A stretch of 64,000 nt of DNA from Paenibacillus sp. V4I3 (GCF_030817215.1 NZ_JAUSZA010000001.1:2950501-3014500), one strand, 5' to 3'; counted from the first letter of the stretch, positions 17,420 through 25,840 are shown. Numbers and translations are program-made. The notes: a model not told the origin generated them from the letters alone.

Positions 17420-18307
17420 ATGGAAACAGGTATGAATGCAAGAAAAGGATCGACTTTAACCAAAGGGATCAAATATGGAGTCGGTGGAGTTGCGATACTT
17501 CTTTTGATTTTGACTGCGTTTAGTACAGTAGAGAACGGTCATGTTGGGTTCAGAAAAACCCTAGGTAGTGTTAACCCGACAGTGCTTGAGCCGGGTCCGC
17601 ATTGGAAGTGGCCGTTCATCTCAAGCATTGTAGAAGTCAATACGCAAGTAGCAAAATCGGAAGCTGACGCAGCAGCGTCTTCTAAAGACTTACAACCCGT
17701 ACATAGTCATGTTGCTGTTAACTATACAATTCCTAAAGGAGTAGCTTATAAGTTACTTCATGACGTTGGTTTAGATTACGACACCAAAGTCATTAATCCT
17801 CACGTACAGGAGATCTTTAAAGAAGTTACAGCTAAGTACAGTGCAGAGGAGTTAATTTCTAAACGTGAACGAGTAGCATTAGAAACAAACGAATTATTAA
17901 AGAAAGCTCTAGAGGCATACAACATCCAAGTAGGGGATATCTCTATTGTTAACTTTACATTCTCCGATGCATTTAATCAGTCTATTGAGCAGAAACAAAT
18001 TGCGGCACAAAATGCAATGAAAGCTCAGAACGATCTAGATAAAGCTAAGATCGATGCTCAACAAAATGTAGTAAAAGCGGAAGCAGATGCTACAGCGGCG
18101 AAAGCTAAAGCGGATGCTGATCTATATGTTGCGCAACAAAAAGCAAAGGGTAACATAGAGCTTGCAAAGTCAATTACTGCTGACTTGGTAGATTATAAAT
18201 TCCTTGAGTCTTGGAAAGGCGATGTGCCTGACGCTTGGGGTAACGGTTCTTTGATTAACATGTTACCAAGCAAAACTCCAGTGCCTACTGAAACTATTAA
18301 GAAGTAA
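17420..18307 (+). CDS. SPFH/prohibitin-domain membrane protein
   Basis: A 295-residue protein with an N-terminal membrane segment (about residues 20-40), an SPFH (band 7) domain (about 40-210, with ENGHVGFRKTLG and the central VNYTIP region) and an Ala/Lys/Asp-rich coiled coil (about 190-250). SPFH proteins form oligomeric membrane scaffolds that organise microdomains or modulate proteases; such genes also occur on phages and islands. RBS AGGAGAG. It is the only intact gene between the tRNA-derived repeats, so it may be cargo of an inserted element. A terminator follows. Confidence 0.85.
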   Translation: METGMNARKGSTLTKGIKYGVGGVAILLLILTAFSTVENGHVGFRKTLGSVNPTVLEPGPHWKWPFISSIVEVNTQVAKSEADAAASSKDLQPVHSHVAVNYTIPKGVAYKLLHDVGLDYDTKVINPHVQEIFKEVTAKYSAEELISKRERVALETNELLKKALEAYNIQVGDISIVNFTFSDAFNQSIEQKQIAAQNAMKAQNDLDKAKIDAQQNVVKAEADATAAKAKADADLYVAQQKAKGNIELAKSITADLVDYKFLESWKGDVPDAWGNGSLINMLPSKTPVPTETIKK

Positions 18308-18359
18308 TTTAATAAGAGGAGAGTCGTAATAGTGATTTGAATGGACTATGAGACACTAT

Positions 18360-18396
18360 AAAGCACATGACCTAATGGCCATGTGCTTTATTTATT
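18360..18396 (+). terminator. Terminator after the SPFH gene
   Basis: AAAGCACATG (18360-18369) pairs with CATGTGCTTT (18380-18389), then ATTTATT. Confidence 0.8.
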
Positions 18397-18401
18397 CTCA
18401 A

Positions 18402-18425
18402 TGGAATCAAAGGGGATGTATGAAT
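18402..18425. repeat. Second tRNA-3'-end-like repeat
   Basis: This copy differs from 16661-16684 at one base in 24 (TGGAATCAA-A-GGGGATGTATGAAT). From here to 18550 there is no gene, only a GC-rich stretch with an imperfect palindrome around CGTCCGCGCGGGCG (about 18506-18519). Confidence 0.45.
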
Positions 18426-18555
18426 TTAGATTTAAACGGCTGACGAAGAAAATTCGACGCATACGAACTCAGTGGTAGATATAAACGCCGTGCTCCTACA
18501 CTGACGTTCCGTCCGCGCGGGCGAACCTGCGGGGTTCTCTCCCCCGACTCCACAC

Positions 18556-18588
18556 AAAAAAACGCGATCCCGAGGGACCGCGTTTTTC
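18556..18588 (-). terminator. Terminator of the tRNA-Ala gene
   Basis: AACGCG (18561-18566) pairs with CGCGTT (18579-18584) around a TCCC/GGGA inner stem; on the minus strand a long T tract follows. Confidence 0.8.
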
Positions 18589-18593
18589 TAGTA

Positions 18594-18666
18594 TGGAATC
18601 AAGGGGGATCGAACCCCTGACCTCTTCGCTGCCAGCGAAGCGCTCTCCCAGCTGAGCTATGACCCC
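18594..18666 (-). tRNA. tRNA-Ala (anticodon GGC)
   Basis: The minus strand folds into a 73-nt cloverleaf: acceptor GGGGTCA/TGATTCC (two G-T pairs), D arm GCTC...GAGC, anticodon stem CTTCG/CGAAG with loop CTGGCAG (anticodon GGC), and T arm AGGGG-TTCGATC-CCCCT. Discriminator A73. CCA is not encoded. It reads GCC codons. Its 3' 16 bases are repeated at 16661, marking it as a likely integration site. Confidence 0.95.
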
Positions 18667-18876
18667 TTAATGTCGTTCAATTAATGTCGACTTTTCGTAT
18701 TATACATGAATTATCCAGCTCAAGCAAGCCCTGCGTCGGAGAATTTTTCTATAGTTTTTCTTCCATGCATAACCATTTGACGTTTCTGTTGCAAAGGGCG
18801 GCAAACGTTGTTTTCAGCCGGTTATTCATGCTAACCTATTAGAATAAACTAGTTGATCGTGTGGGAGTGACGGAGA

Positions 18877-19164
18877 GTGTCGAATGCGGTGTTGTATTGG
18901 GTTTTCTTAGGTGCAGCTTTTGTAATTCCGTTTGTTATCGGTGTGTGGTTAATGCGGAAAACGAATCGATTAGGATTCTCTTTCTGGATAACGACAGCTT
19001 TGAATATGGTTATGACGTTGGCTGCTGCGTTTTGGTGGAAGTCTGTGACGGATGATCCGTTCCGCATGATGTTTGGGATGGCTTTTTATGGGGTATCCGC
19101 AGTAAATCTGATGGTTATTGAATTTTTTGCTTTATTCAGCATTCGTAAGAAAATGAATCCTTAA
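18877..19164 (+). CDS. Small integral membrane protein
   Basis: A 95-residue hydrophobic protein with three predicted membrane segments and a basic C-terminal tail (SIRKKMNP). GTG start with GGGAG nine bases before it. Family not recognised. The VanZ gene begins 16 bases after its stop, so the two are probably cotranscribed. Confidence 0.6.
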   Translation: MSNAVLYWVFLGAAFVIPFVIGVWLMRKTNRLGFSFWITTALNMVMTLAAAFWWKSVTDDPFRMMFGMAFYGVSAVNLMVIEFFALFSIRKKMNP

Positions 19165-19180
19165 GGGGAATGATTCACTC

Positions 19181-19696
19181 ATGTCGAAATCATATTCGAA
19201 ATTTTATTATTATTTTTTCTTGACTGCTGCCGTCCTTTGGATGGCGTTTATTTTTTTAAAGTCGGCAGAATCGTATCAGCAGCAGAGCTTGCGGCCGCTG
19301 TTGGAATCCAAGCTTGCGGGCGTTCAACTGATGAATATATTCCCACATTGGGAGTTCTCCTATGACCACCAAAAGATCTCATGGCAAGACCCTATCGGTG
19401 TCATCGAGTTCTTCATAAGAAAAGCAGGGCATGTTAGCGAGTTCGCTATCCTTGCCCTGCTTTGGTCCTTAGCACTGCTGGCGAAGCCTGTAAAAGTCGT
19501 CATGGCACTGCTCACCTCCTCCATCATTTCGTTAGTTTATGCGGCTTCCGATGAATGGCATCAAACTTTTGTAAAGGGTCGAACGGGGCATGGGATTGAT
19601 GTTGCGGTCGATGCCATGGGTATACTTCTGGCAGTTCTCTTCGTCCTAGTGGTTCTTTGGATAAGAACTAGGATTAAACGAAGAAGAATAAGTTAG
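19181..19696 (+). CDS. VanZ family protein
   Basis: A 171-residue membrane protein of the VanZ fold: four to five helices, with RKAGHVSEFAILALL in the middle and the hallmark DEWHQTFVKGRTGHG...DVAVDAMG. In glycopeptide-resistance clusters VanZ lowers teicoplanin susceptibility; stand-alone homologues like this one have no assigned role. Resistance should not be inferred from this gene. Confidence 0.85.
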   Translation: MSKSYSKFYYYFFLTAAVLWMAFIFLKSAESYQQQSLRPLLESKLAGVQLMNIFPHWEFSYDHQKISWQDPIGVIEFFIRKAGHVSEFAILALLWSLALLAKPVKVVMALLTSSIISLVYAASDEWHQTFVKGRTGHGIDVAVDAMGILLAVLFVLVVLWIRTRIKRRRIS

Positions 19697-19823
19697 TTAG
19701 AAGCATGTAGACTTTTCTTTTTTTAATCGATTTCCATTTCCAATGCTCGCGAGCTTCGTTTTCCAAATCTTGCTGCTGCCATTGCATCAGCTTCTCGGAT
19801 ACGTATAGATCTGTAGGTTGCAT
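19674..19823 (-). CDS. 49-residue hypothetical protein
   Basis: Minus-strand frame starting MQPTDLYVSEKLMQWQQQ, very polar then basic (WKSIKKRK) with a short hydrophobic tail. AAGGTG lies seven bases before the ATG. Its 3' end overlaps the VanZ gene tail by 23 bases in the opposite direction. Too short to judge by content, but the start region looks genuine. Confidence 0.45.
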   Translation of the reverse strand: MQPTDLYVSEKLMQWQQQDLENEAREHWKWKSIKKRKVYMLLTNLFFFV

Positions 19824-19937
19824 ACGGTTCACCTTCCTTTCTTTTCCTGTTAGATCTAGTTTACATCTAGAATAAGGGGAACAAAAAGAGTATAATTCTC
19901 TTTAACTATTTCCCCTTTTATGGAAAGGATGTTGAGT

Positions 19938-21764
19938 ATGCAGCTTTTGACCCATTTCTTAGAGCTTCGAGCTAGTTTTGAACATGGGGTAGAACATGAA
20001 CCACAGCCTATAACGTTAGATGAATTGGCAGATAGATTGTATTGTACAACACGTAATGTAAAGATTTTGCTTAAAAAAATGATGGAGCAAGGCTGGGTAT
20101 ACTGGAAGCCTGGAAGAGGAAGAGGTAATGTCTCCGAGCTTACTTTTCTTGTCTCCTCGGAGGATATGATTTCGAAGCAGGCGATGGAGTTGGCGGGCCG
20201 AGGCGATTATAAAGGGACGATTGAACTGATTCACCAATTGGGTAGAGGAGAGGCGCTGCAGGACTCTTTCATCGATTGGTTGTTCAGTTTTTTTGGTTAT
20301 CGTGCAGTCGAACTTGAGGAGCGTTATAAGGACACACTGCGGTTTCCGGTCTACAAATGGCTGGTGACATTGGATCCGGCGCACTCTTTTTATGCATTCG
20401 ACTGCCATCTCATTAATCAAATCTTTGACACGCTGATTGTGTACAATCCGCAAACAACGGTCTTTGAGCCCCATTTGGCCCATTATTGGGAAGTTAGCGA
20501 GGATGGCTTACATTACACGTTCTATTTGCGAAAAGGCGTGCTGTTTCATCATGGCAGAGAGATGACGGCGCATGATGTTTTTTACACATTTTCGAGATTG
20601 AAGGAGCTTGGCCTATCGGCGTGTCAAGGTTGGATGACCGAAAGTATTGAGAATATGACGGTACTGAATCGAAGTGCGATTGCTATCGAGTTGATGCAGC
20701 CGAATGTGCTCTTTTTGCAGCAGTTATCGCATTCCTCGATGGCCATCCTGCCGGAGGATATTTGTCGGGATAACGAGGGAATCTTTGGACGTATGCCCAT
20801 TGGGACAGGGCCTTTCAGGCTTGAACGAAACGATGATTATATCTGTAAACTTCGTGCTTTCGATGATTATTTTGGGGTTAGGCCTCATCTGGATCAAGTG
20901 GAAATCTGGCTTTTGCCTCAGGATTTATCCGAGGTTGGCCCTAGTTGGGATATGGTGCAAGTGCTTTGCGACCATACGAATTCCCGTAAACCCGTTGGTG
21001 CTGTCGGAAAAGATACGGAATGGCATCAGATTGAGCAGTCGATTCTCGGCTGCAGCCTGCTTACTTTTAATCGGAATAAAAAAGGGCCGCAGCAGGATAC
21101 TCGTTTCCGCAAAGCGATTGACCTGATTATCGATCGTGATCGAATGATTGAGGAGCTTGGAGGCTTCAGAGAAGCACCAGCCAGCAGTTTTTTACCAACG
21201 TTGGATCGCAAAGGAGCTGTCTCCGGTTATCATACTGATTTCGTTGAGGCTAAGCGCCTTCTTGATGAAATGGGGTATAACGGTGAGTCCCTTCACATGT
21301 ACATCTATAGTAACAACAACGAAGATGCGCTATGGATCGTTGAGCAGTGTTCCAAAGTTGGAATTAGGATTGTACTGACAACCCAGAGTAAGTCAGATAT
21401 GATGGGGCTGGACACGATTCAGGAAGCGGATCTCATATTCTATCACATTTGTATGGAAAGCGATTATGACCTTCATATTATTCAGACGCTTAAGCAAAGC
21501 AACAGCTACGTCCGCGCCCATTTAAATAGCGAACAAAAGGCCTGGGTTGATGCAGAAATCGATCAAATTCTCCAAAATGCAAGTCAAGAAACGCGTATAT
21601 GCAAGCTAAACGAGTTGATTGAAGTGCTGCAAGAGGAGAAATCGTTTCTCTTTGTGCTTCATCGTTCTCAGCAAACCACGTATCATGATTCGATCAAGGG
21701 AGTGAGTATTAACGATTTGGGTTGGGTTGATTTTCGGAAAATATGGTTCACTCCTAGCGTTTGA
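19938..21764 (+). CDS. SgrR-like transcriptional regulator with solute-binding domain
   Basis: A 608-residue protein with an N-terminal winged-helix domain (about 1-100; LDELADRLYCTTRNVKILLKK is the HTH) fused to a peptide/solute-binding domain of the SBP_bac_5 type (about 130-550; PVYKWLVTLDPA, VSEDGLHYTFYLRKGV, AHDVFYTFSRL, GTGPFRL). There is no signal peptide, so the binding domain is a cytoplasmic ligand sensor, as in E. coli SgrR. Start 19938 has AAAGGA nine bases upstream. No transporter is adjacent, so its targets are elsewhere. Confidence 0.88.
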   Translation: MQLLTHFLELRASFEHGVEHEPQPITLDELADRLYCTTRNVKILLKKMMEQGWVYWKPGRGRGNVSELTFLVSSEDMISKQAMELAGRGDYKGTIELIHQLGRGEALQDSFIDWLFSFFGYRAVELEERYKDTLRFPVYKWLVTLDPAHSFYAFDCHLINQIFDTLIVYNPQTTVFEPHLAHYWEVSEDGLHYTFYLRKGVLFHHGREMTAHDVFYTFSRLKELGLSACQGWMTESIENMTVLNRSAIAIELMQPNVLFLQQLSHSSMAILPEDICRDNEGIFGRMPIGTGPFRLERNDDYICKLRAFDDYFGVRPHLDQVEIWLLPQDLSEVGPSWDMVQVLCDHTNSRKPVGAVGKDTEWHQIEQSILGCSLLTFNRNKKGPQQDTRFRKAIDLIIDRDRMIEELGGFREAPASSFLPTLDRKGAVSGYHTDFVEAKRLLDEMGYNGESLHMYIYSNNNEDALWIVEQCSKVGIRIVLTTQSKSDMMGLDTIQEADLIFYHICMESDYDLHIIQTLKQSNSYVRAHLNSEQKAWVDAEIDQILQNASQETRICKLNELIEVLQEEKSFLFVLHRSQQTTYHDSIKGVSINDLGWVDFRKIWFTPSV

Positions 21765-21824
21765 TAAATCCTATAAAACTGGAAATACTCTTCTTTATGA
21801 TAGGTAACATTAGGAGGGTATGAC

Positions 21825-22223
21825 ATGAGAATTAAGCAGGCAAACATTGTTCGCTTCACGGAACGTAATGATATTCGGTGCGCCGATGTTGAAGTTAAAG
21901 CCAATGGCATAAAAGGGATTTTATTAACTGAATTCACAGCCTTGAAAGATAACGACTTTGACATGAGACATGTGTACCGCAAAGACGCATCGAATGAAAT
22001 CGACTGGTATGATAACAATTTACATGAGGCGTTTAAAGATGTTTCTGAGGAATTGTTCAACAACAACGGACTTGATAAGGAGTGGGGCAAGCGCGAGGCG
22101 TTCATAGAAGAGATCCTGTCGTTTGGTTCGATTCGTAAAGAGCTGGAAGAGCATTTTCAACGTACTCACACAGCTTCGCTTTTTCATACAGACGATGTGG
22201 ATGATCAGACCTTTTTACATTAA
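21825..22223 (+). CDS. Hypothetical protein
   Basis: A 132-residue acidic soluble protein of unknown family. AGGAGGG precedes the ATG at good distance. The N-terminal half looks like beta strands (IVRFTERNDIRCADVEV), and the C-terminal half is helical and acidic with one Cys. It lies 60 bases after the SgrR-like gene with no terminator between, so they may share a transcript. Confidence 0.6.
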   Translation: MRIKQANIVRFTERNDIRCADVEVKANGIKGILLTEFTALKDNDFDMRHVYRKDASNEIDWYDNNLHEAFKDVSEELFNNNGLDKEWGKREAFIEEILSFGSIRKELEEHFQRTHTASLFHTDDVDDQTFLH

Positions 22224-22234
22224 TAAAAAAATAA

Positions 22235-22251
22235 ACGACCCTTAAGGTCGT
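22235..22251 (-). terminator. Short terminator for the minus-strand membrane gene
   Basis: ACGACC (22235-22240) and GGTCGT (22246-22251) flank CTTAA; a T-rich run follows on the minus strand. It overlaps the stop codon of the gene at 22242. Confidence 0.5.
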
Positions 22252-22502
22252 CTAGAATAGGGTTCGTAGCGGCTTTCCATGGCGTGCCAGCGTGCGTTAG
22301 CCACGAAGAATCCGATGAAGACGAAGACGAGAAGACGAATCGGTAGCCAAACCCATTTGAGCTCCTGAAAACTAAGAAATTCGATGACACTAAACAATAA
22401 CGTGAGTCCGATGCCCCAAGGGAGCAGGCCGAACAGAATTAAATACTTGGATCTTCCCAGTTGTTTTCTTTTGTGCCAAACTTCTTTACGTGGATCGCTC
22501 AT
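22242..22502 (-). CDS. Small membrane protein
   Basis: An 86-residue protein with two hydrophobic segments (about 20-42 and 50-70), a basic N-terminus (HKRKQLGRSKY) and a basic C-terminus. Not recognised. Stand-alone, divergent from the TPR gene. Confidence 0.55.
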   Translation of the reverse strand: MSDPRKEVWHKRKQLGRSKYLILFGLLPWGIGLTLLFSVIEFLSFQELKWVWLPIRLLVFVFIGFFVANARWHAMESRYEPYSRRP

Positions 22503-22590
22503 AGATAAACTCCCTTTTTCTTTTCATTATAGCACCGCTTCAAAAAAATCTCGAATGAGTGATCCATCTTTCAAATATAGTAACTTGTAG

Positions 22591-22626
22591 AAGCACTTGG
22601 CCGAAGGCTGGGTGCTTTTTTCTTTG
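22591..22626 (+). terminator. Orphan intrinsic terminator
   Basis: AAGCAC pairs with GTGCTT around GGCC-GAA-GGCT, then TTTTTTCTTT. It is on the plus strand between two divergent genes, with no coding sequence ending nearby. It may end a short untranslated RNA or attenuate transcription into 22689. Confidence 0.55.
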
Positions 22627-22688
22627 AATAGGGATGACCAAACAAGGAAGATTATGGTAGGATAAGGAAGTCGAAAGGAGGGTTTATC

Positions 22689-23354
22689 GTGCTTATCAAA
22701 TTACTTGTTTTCGGTTTATTATGGCGCCTTGTTGGTAATCCGTTTCTTGCTCTTCTTATTTTATTAGTCATTCTGTACGTGTTGGACAGAAGATTTGTCG
22801 GGTTAACACCAAACATATTCAAGCCATTTCAATTAAGCCGCAGAGCATCTAGATTGCGAAGTGACTTGCACGCTAATCCGCATAATACGTCAGCTAAATT
22901 GGAGTTGGCAAGGATTCTAATCGAGCGTAAAAAGTTCAGCGAAGCGCTCCCCTACTTGGAACAAACCCTGTCTATTATGGAAGAATCCGCAGATGTCCAC
23001 TATGAGATTGGCCTTTGCCTCCTTAAGCTAGGGGATCTCATCAAAGGTGAAAGCTATATGCTCAAAGCGGTAGAATTAAATCCACGAGTCAAATTTGGTG
23101 AAGCTTATTTACGACTTGGTGAAGCTTTAGCTCCATCATCCCCAAAGAGAGCGGCGGAATTCATCGAGCAATTCCGAGACCTGCACTCTTCGTCGGTTGA
23201 AGCTTACTACCGTCTTGGCCAGCTGTACCAGCAGCTCGGCCGCGCAGAGGACGCTAAGCGCGCTTACCGCGAAGCGCTGGATATTCACCGCGGCTTGCCG
23301 CGTTACAGCCGCAGACAGCAGCGGCGATGGGCGCTATTAGCTCGCTTCAAATGA
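22689..23354 (+). CDS. Membrane-anchored TPR protein
   Basis: A 221-residue protein with an N-terminal hydrophobic region (about 1-35) and tetratricopeptide repeats from about 55 to 205 (AKLELARILIERKKFSEALPY; VHYEIGLCLLKLGDL; AYYRLGQLYQQLGRAEDAKRAY). It is probably an anchored scaffold for protein-protein contact. GTG start after AAAGGAGGG. The last third has GC-rich codons. Its terminator doubles for the convergent acyltransferase. Confidence 0.8.
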   Translation: MLIKLLVFGLLWRLVGNPFLALLILLVILYVLDRRFVGLTPNIFKPFQLSRRASRLRSDLHANPHNTSAKLELARILIERKKFSEALPYLEQTLSIMEESADVHYEIGLCLLKLGDLIKGESYMLKAVELNPRVKFGEAYLRLGEALAPSSPKRAAEFIEQFRDLHSSSVEAYYRLGQLYQQLGRAEDAKRAYREALDIHRGLPRYSRRQQRRWALLARFK

Positions 23355-23357
23355 AAG

Positions 23358-23384
23358 AAGGTTCCGCTCAGTTGGCGGAACCTT
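23358..23384. terminator. Bidirectional terminator
   Basis: AAGGTTCCGC (23358-23367) pairs perfectly with GCGGAACCTT (23375-23384), then TTCTTT. Confidence 0.8.
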
Positions 23385-24420
23385 TTCTTTGTGCGCTCGC
23401 ATACAGCCGCACGAGCAGCCAAGAGCCAAACAGTCCGATGAGAATCGACGCGACTGTGTGGAGATCGTACAGCCATAGCTGCTCCTGCGCTGGCGCGATG
23501 CGATCCCAGAGCGTTAGCAGCACGGGATGCACGAGATAGATACCGAAAGAAGCTCCGCCTAAGGCAGATAACGCGGTGCCAAACGGTGAGCCGCTTTCCA
23601 GCCGCTTACGACCCCATTGGATGCAGCATAGCGGGATCGCCATACAATAAAGGAGAAGTGCTAGCTCGAACCATGAATTTTCGATAGATGCGAGCCCGTA
23701 TTCATGGAGCAATAGCATCCCGACAAAAGCGACACCTGCAAGAAGCATGATGCTCCAAATCCAACTTGCATACCTTATAGACCAAGCAACAATCGCCGCA
23801 TAATGAATGCCCATGAAAGCGCCGAAAGCAAATAGGGCTGAATAGCTTAGAAACAGTGAAGCGTATTCTGGAAGAGGATACACCCAATGATGAAAGCAAT
23901 AGGCAGCTGCTTGAATCCCGATACCAATAGGAATAAGTCCTTGACGAAACCGATGCGACCGTCTAGCAGCCGTCATCATCAGGGGGAATAAGAGATAGAA
24001 CTGAACAATAATGACCATATAATAGAGATGATAGCTGGCATTTCCCGACATGAGCAATTTGATTACGTGTATAACGTCAAAACCAATGTTGCCATGAAAT
24101 ATGAATTGATTGAATAGGTAGTAAAAAAGTGACCAAAGGACATAGGGAATCAGAATTTTTCGCAGCCGTTTTATCCAGAAAACCCGCGACATTCCCAGCT
24201 CCCAGCGGTCGTAATACGTATAAAATAGGACAACACCACTGATCCAAATAAAGAGTGGAACCGTGAATAAACTGGCCTTGTTGAGGATGAAAAATACGGC
24301 ATGAGACCCAGTTCCTAACGGTAGCTGAGTCGCGCCTGAAGTACCATGAATGACGAGAACTGCGATGATCGCTATAGCACGCACGATGTCGATTTCGGTA
24401 AGTTTGGGCCTTGATAACAT
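23368..24420 (-). CDS. Acyltransferase 3 family membrane protein
   Basis: A 350-residue protein with about ten membrane segments. The first segment carries the catalytic-His motif (RAIAIIAVLVIHGTSG), and WISGVVLFY follows, as in OafA/YrhL-type O-acyltransferases that acetylate cell-surface glycans or peptidoglycan. The acceptor is not known and no polysaccharide cluster is adjacent. The 3' portion is GC-richer than the rest. Confidence 0.82.
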   Translation of the reverse strand: MLSRPKLTEIDIVRAIAIIAVLVIHGTSGATQLPLGTGSHAVFFILNKASLFTVPLFIWISGVVLFYTYYDRWELGMSRVFWIKRLRKILIPYVLWSLFYYLFNQFIFHGNIGFDVIHVIKLLMSGNASYHLYYMVIIVQFYLLFPLMMTAARRSHRFRQGLIPIGIGIQAAAYCFHHWVYPLPEYASLFLSYSALFAFGAFMGIHYAAIVAWSIRYASWIWSIMLLAGVAFVGMLLLHEYGLASIENSWFELALLLYCMAIPLCCIQWGRKRLESGSPFGTALSALGGASFGIYLVHPVLLTLWDRIAPAQEQLWLYDLHTVASILIGLFGSWLLVRLYASAQRKGSAN

Positions 24421-24579
24421 GTCTATGACTCTCCTTTTTTCACTTTTTTCACTCTATCATGAAAGAAATGAGAGAACAATACGGTTTCCAAGAGAATCTT
24501 GCTCGGCTTGACGCTCCCCCGTACCCACGATAAACTGAGAGTAGAATGAACCAAGTGAGAGTCAAGAGGGTGAATGAAC

Positions 24580-24687
24580 GTGAGTTATGAATACGTCATG
24601 CAGGCTGTATTGTTAGTATTTCTGGTTATTATTACTTTTTTTGCAATGATGATTTGGACGAAATGGCGAAAAAGAGGACGGAGATAG
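24580..24687 (+). CDS. 35-residue single-pass membrane microprotein
   Basis: GTG start with AGAGGGTG seven bases upstream. The product is a short N-terminus, one hydrophobic helix (about residues 8-26) and a strongly basic tail (WTKWRKRGRR). It ends four bases before the start of the HepT-like gene and is probably cotranslated with it. Function unknown. Confidence 0.55.
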   Translation: MSYEYVMQAVLLVFLVIITFFAMMIWTKWRKRGRR

Positions 24688-24691
24688 CCCC

Positions 24692-25123
24692 ATGTATTTT
24701 ATTAACCATGAACAGATCAATCAAAGAATTCAGTTTCTGACTTCATTAGCTGATGCAAGCAAGCAATTAGAAGAGCAGTGGGCGAAAGGCACCAATGATC
24801 TTGTATGGCAGCTTGCGCAGGAACGTGTGCTGCATTTAGCGATCGAAACAGTGACAGATATTGGGAGCTTGCTGATTGATGCTTTTATACTAAGAGACGC
24901 TAGCAGTTATGAGGATATCGTGGAAATTGTACATGGAGAAGGCGCCTATTCAGAAACATTGAAAGAGACGCTGCTTCAGCTCGTGAAGCTCAGAAAACCT
25001 CTTGTCCAGGATTATGTTGACTGGAACCGCCAGGAATTAAACCCGTTAATCCCGAAACTTCCAGCTGCTTTTGAAGAATTTGCAGGTAGTGTTCGAGCTT
25101 TTATTAAGAGCGAATTGGAATAA
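24692..25123 (+). CDS. HepT-like protein (DUF86, YutE-like)
   Basis: A 143-residue helical protein of the HepT/DUF86 family, resembling B. subtilis YutE. HepT toxins are HEPN RNases with an R-x4-6-H motif; here the region reads QERVLHLAIETVTDIG (about residues 47-62), with a shorter R-to-H spacing than in active HEPN enzymes, so activity is uncertain. No MNT nucleotidyltransferase antitoxin gene is adjacent, so it is not evidently a toxin-antitoxin pair. The neighbour upstream is a membrane microprotein. Confidence 0.7.
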   Translation: MYFINHEQINQRIQFLTSLADASKQLEEQWAKGTNDLVWQLAQERVLHLAIETVTDIGSLLIDAFILRDASSYEDIVEIVHGEGAYSETLKETLLQLVKLRKPLVQDYVDWNRQELNPLIPKLPAAFEEFAGSVRAFIKSELE

Positions 25124-25207
25124 CATACATAGTTGTTTCTTAATTTACTTATGGTTAACAATGCTGTAAAATGAGACTTAAATGACAGTTCCGAGGTAGG
25201 TGAGAGA

Positions 25208-25840
25208 GTGAATCATGCACTTGAGACATCCACGCGTAAAGTGATTCTTTCTATGCTCAAAACTCAGGGACCGCTAAGTGTCCATGATATTTCCAAACAG
25301 CTCGGAATTACGGAAATGGCTGTCAGGCGTCATATCCATTCCTTGGAGAAGGATGATCTGCTTGAAACGAAGCTGGTTAGGCAAGCCATGGGAAGACCGT
25401 CTAACGTGTACACGCTAGCTCCGCAAGCAGATGAATTGTTTCCCAAGAAATACATGCAATTGACGCTCGATTTGCTAGATGAATTATTAGAAGGCGAAGG
25501 TCAGGAGAAGATCGAACGTCTTTTTGAAGGCAGGCAAGCTAAGCTTGAATCCCGGTATCAACCGCGCATGAACGAGAAAAGCTTGGAAGAGCGGGTAGCT
25601 GAGTTAGCGCTTATTCAGAACGAGAATGGATACATGGTGGACTGGTCACAGCTTGGAGAGGACGCGTATATGTTTAGTGAACATAACTGTCCGATTACGC
25701 AGGTGGCGAATACATTCACGCAAGCTTGCCAGTGTGAGTTAGCCTTGTTTCGGAATTTGCTTGACGCGAACGTGGAGCGAACCGAGTGTTTAGCGAAGGG
25801 TGCAAGCAAGTGTGTCTATATCATAAGTCAAAATAAATAA
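25208..25840 (+). CDS. Winged-helix regulator with cysteine cluster (SufR-like)
   Basis: A 210-residue DNA-binding protein. The HTH is near residues 20-60 (SVHDISKQLGITEMAVRRHI, then a wing with MGRPSNVYTL). The C-terminal sensor domain has cysteines in the order NCPIT, QACQCELA, TECLAKG and SKCVY (about 165-205), the spacing seen in SufR-type iron-sulfur or redox-sensing regulators. It probably senses Fe-S status or oxidants; no suf genes are in the window. GTG start with AGGTGAG upstream. Confidence 0.8.
   Translation: MNHALETSTRKVILSMLKTQGPLSVHDISKQLGITEMAVRRHIHSLEKDDLLETKLVRQAMGRPSNVYTLAPQADELFPKKYMQLTLDLLDELLEGEGQEKIERLFEGRQAKLESRYQPRMNEKSLEERVAELALIQNENGYMVDWSQLGEDAYMFSEHNCPITQVANTFTQACQCELALFRNLLDANVERTECLAKGASKCVYIISQNK

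Noticed and set aside
18426..18550. A second tRNA or rRNA piece in the GC-rich block before tRNA-Ala
   Set aside because: No cloverleaf can be drawn and no TTCGA-type T loop exists; only an imperfect palindrome.
19181..19696. Vancomycin/teicoplanin resistance cluster
   Set aside because: Only a stand-alone VanZ-like gene is present; there is no vanRSHAX.
24692..25123. HepT/MNT toxin-antitoxin pair
   Set aside because: No MNT nucleotidyltransferase gene is next to it, and the motif is not clearly catalytic.
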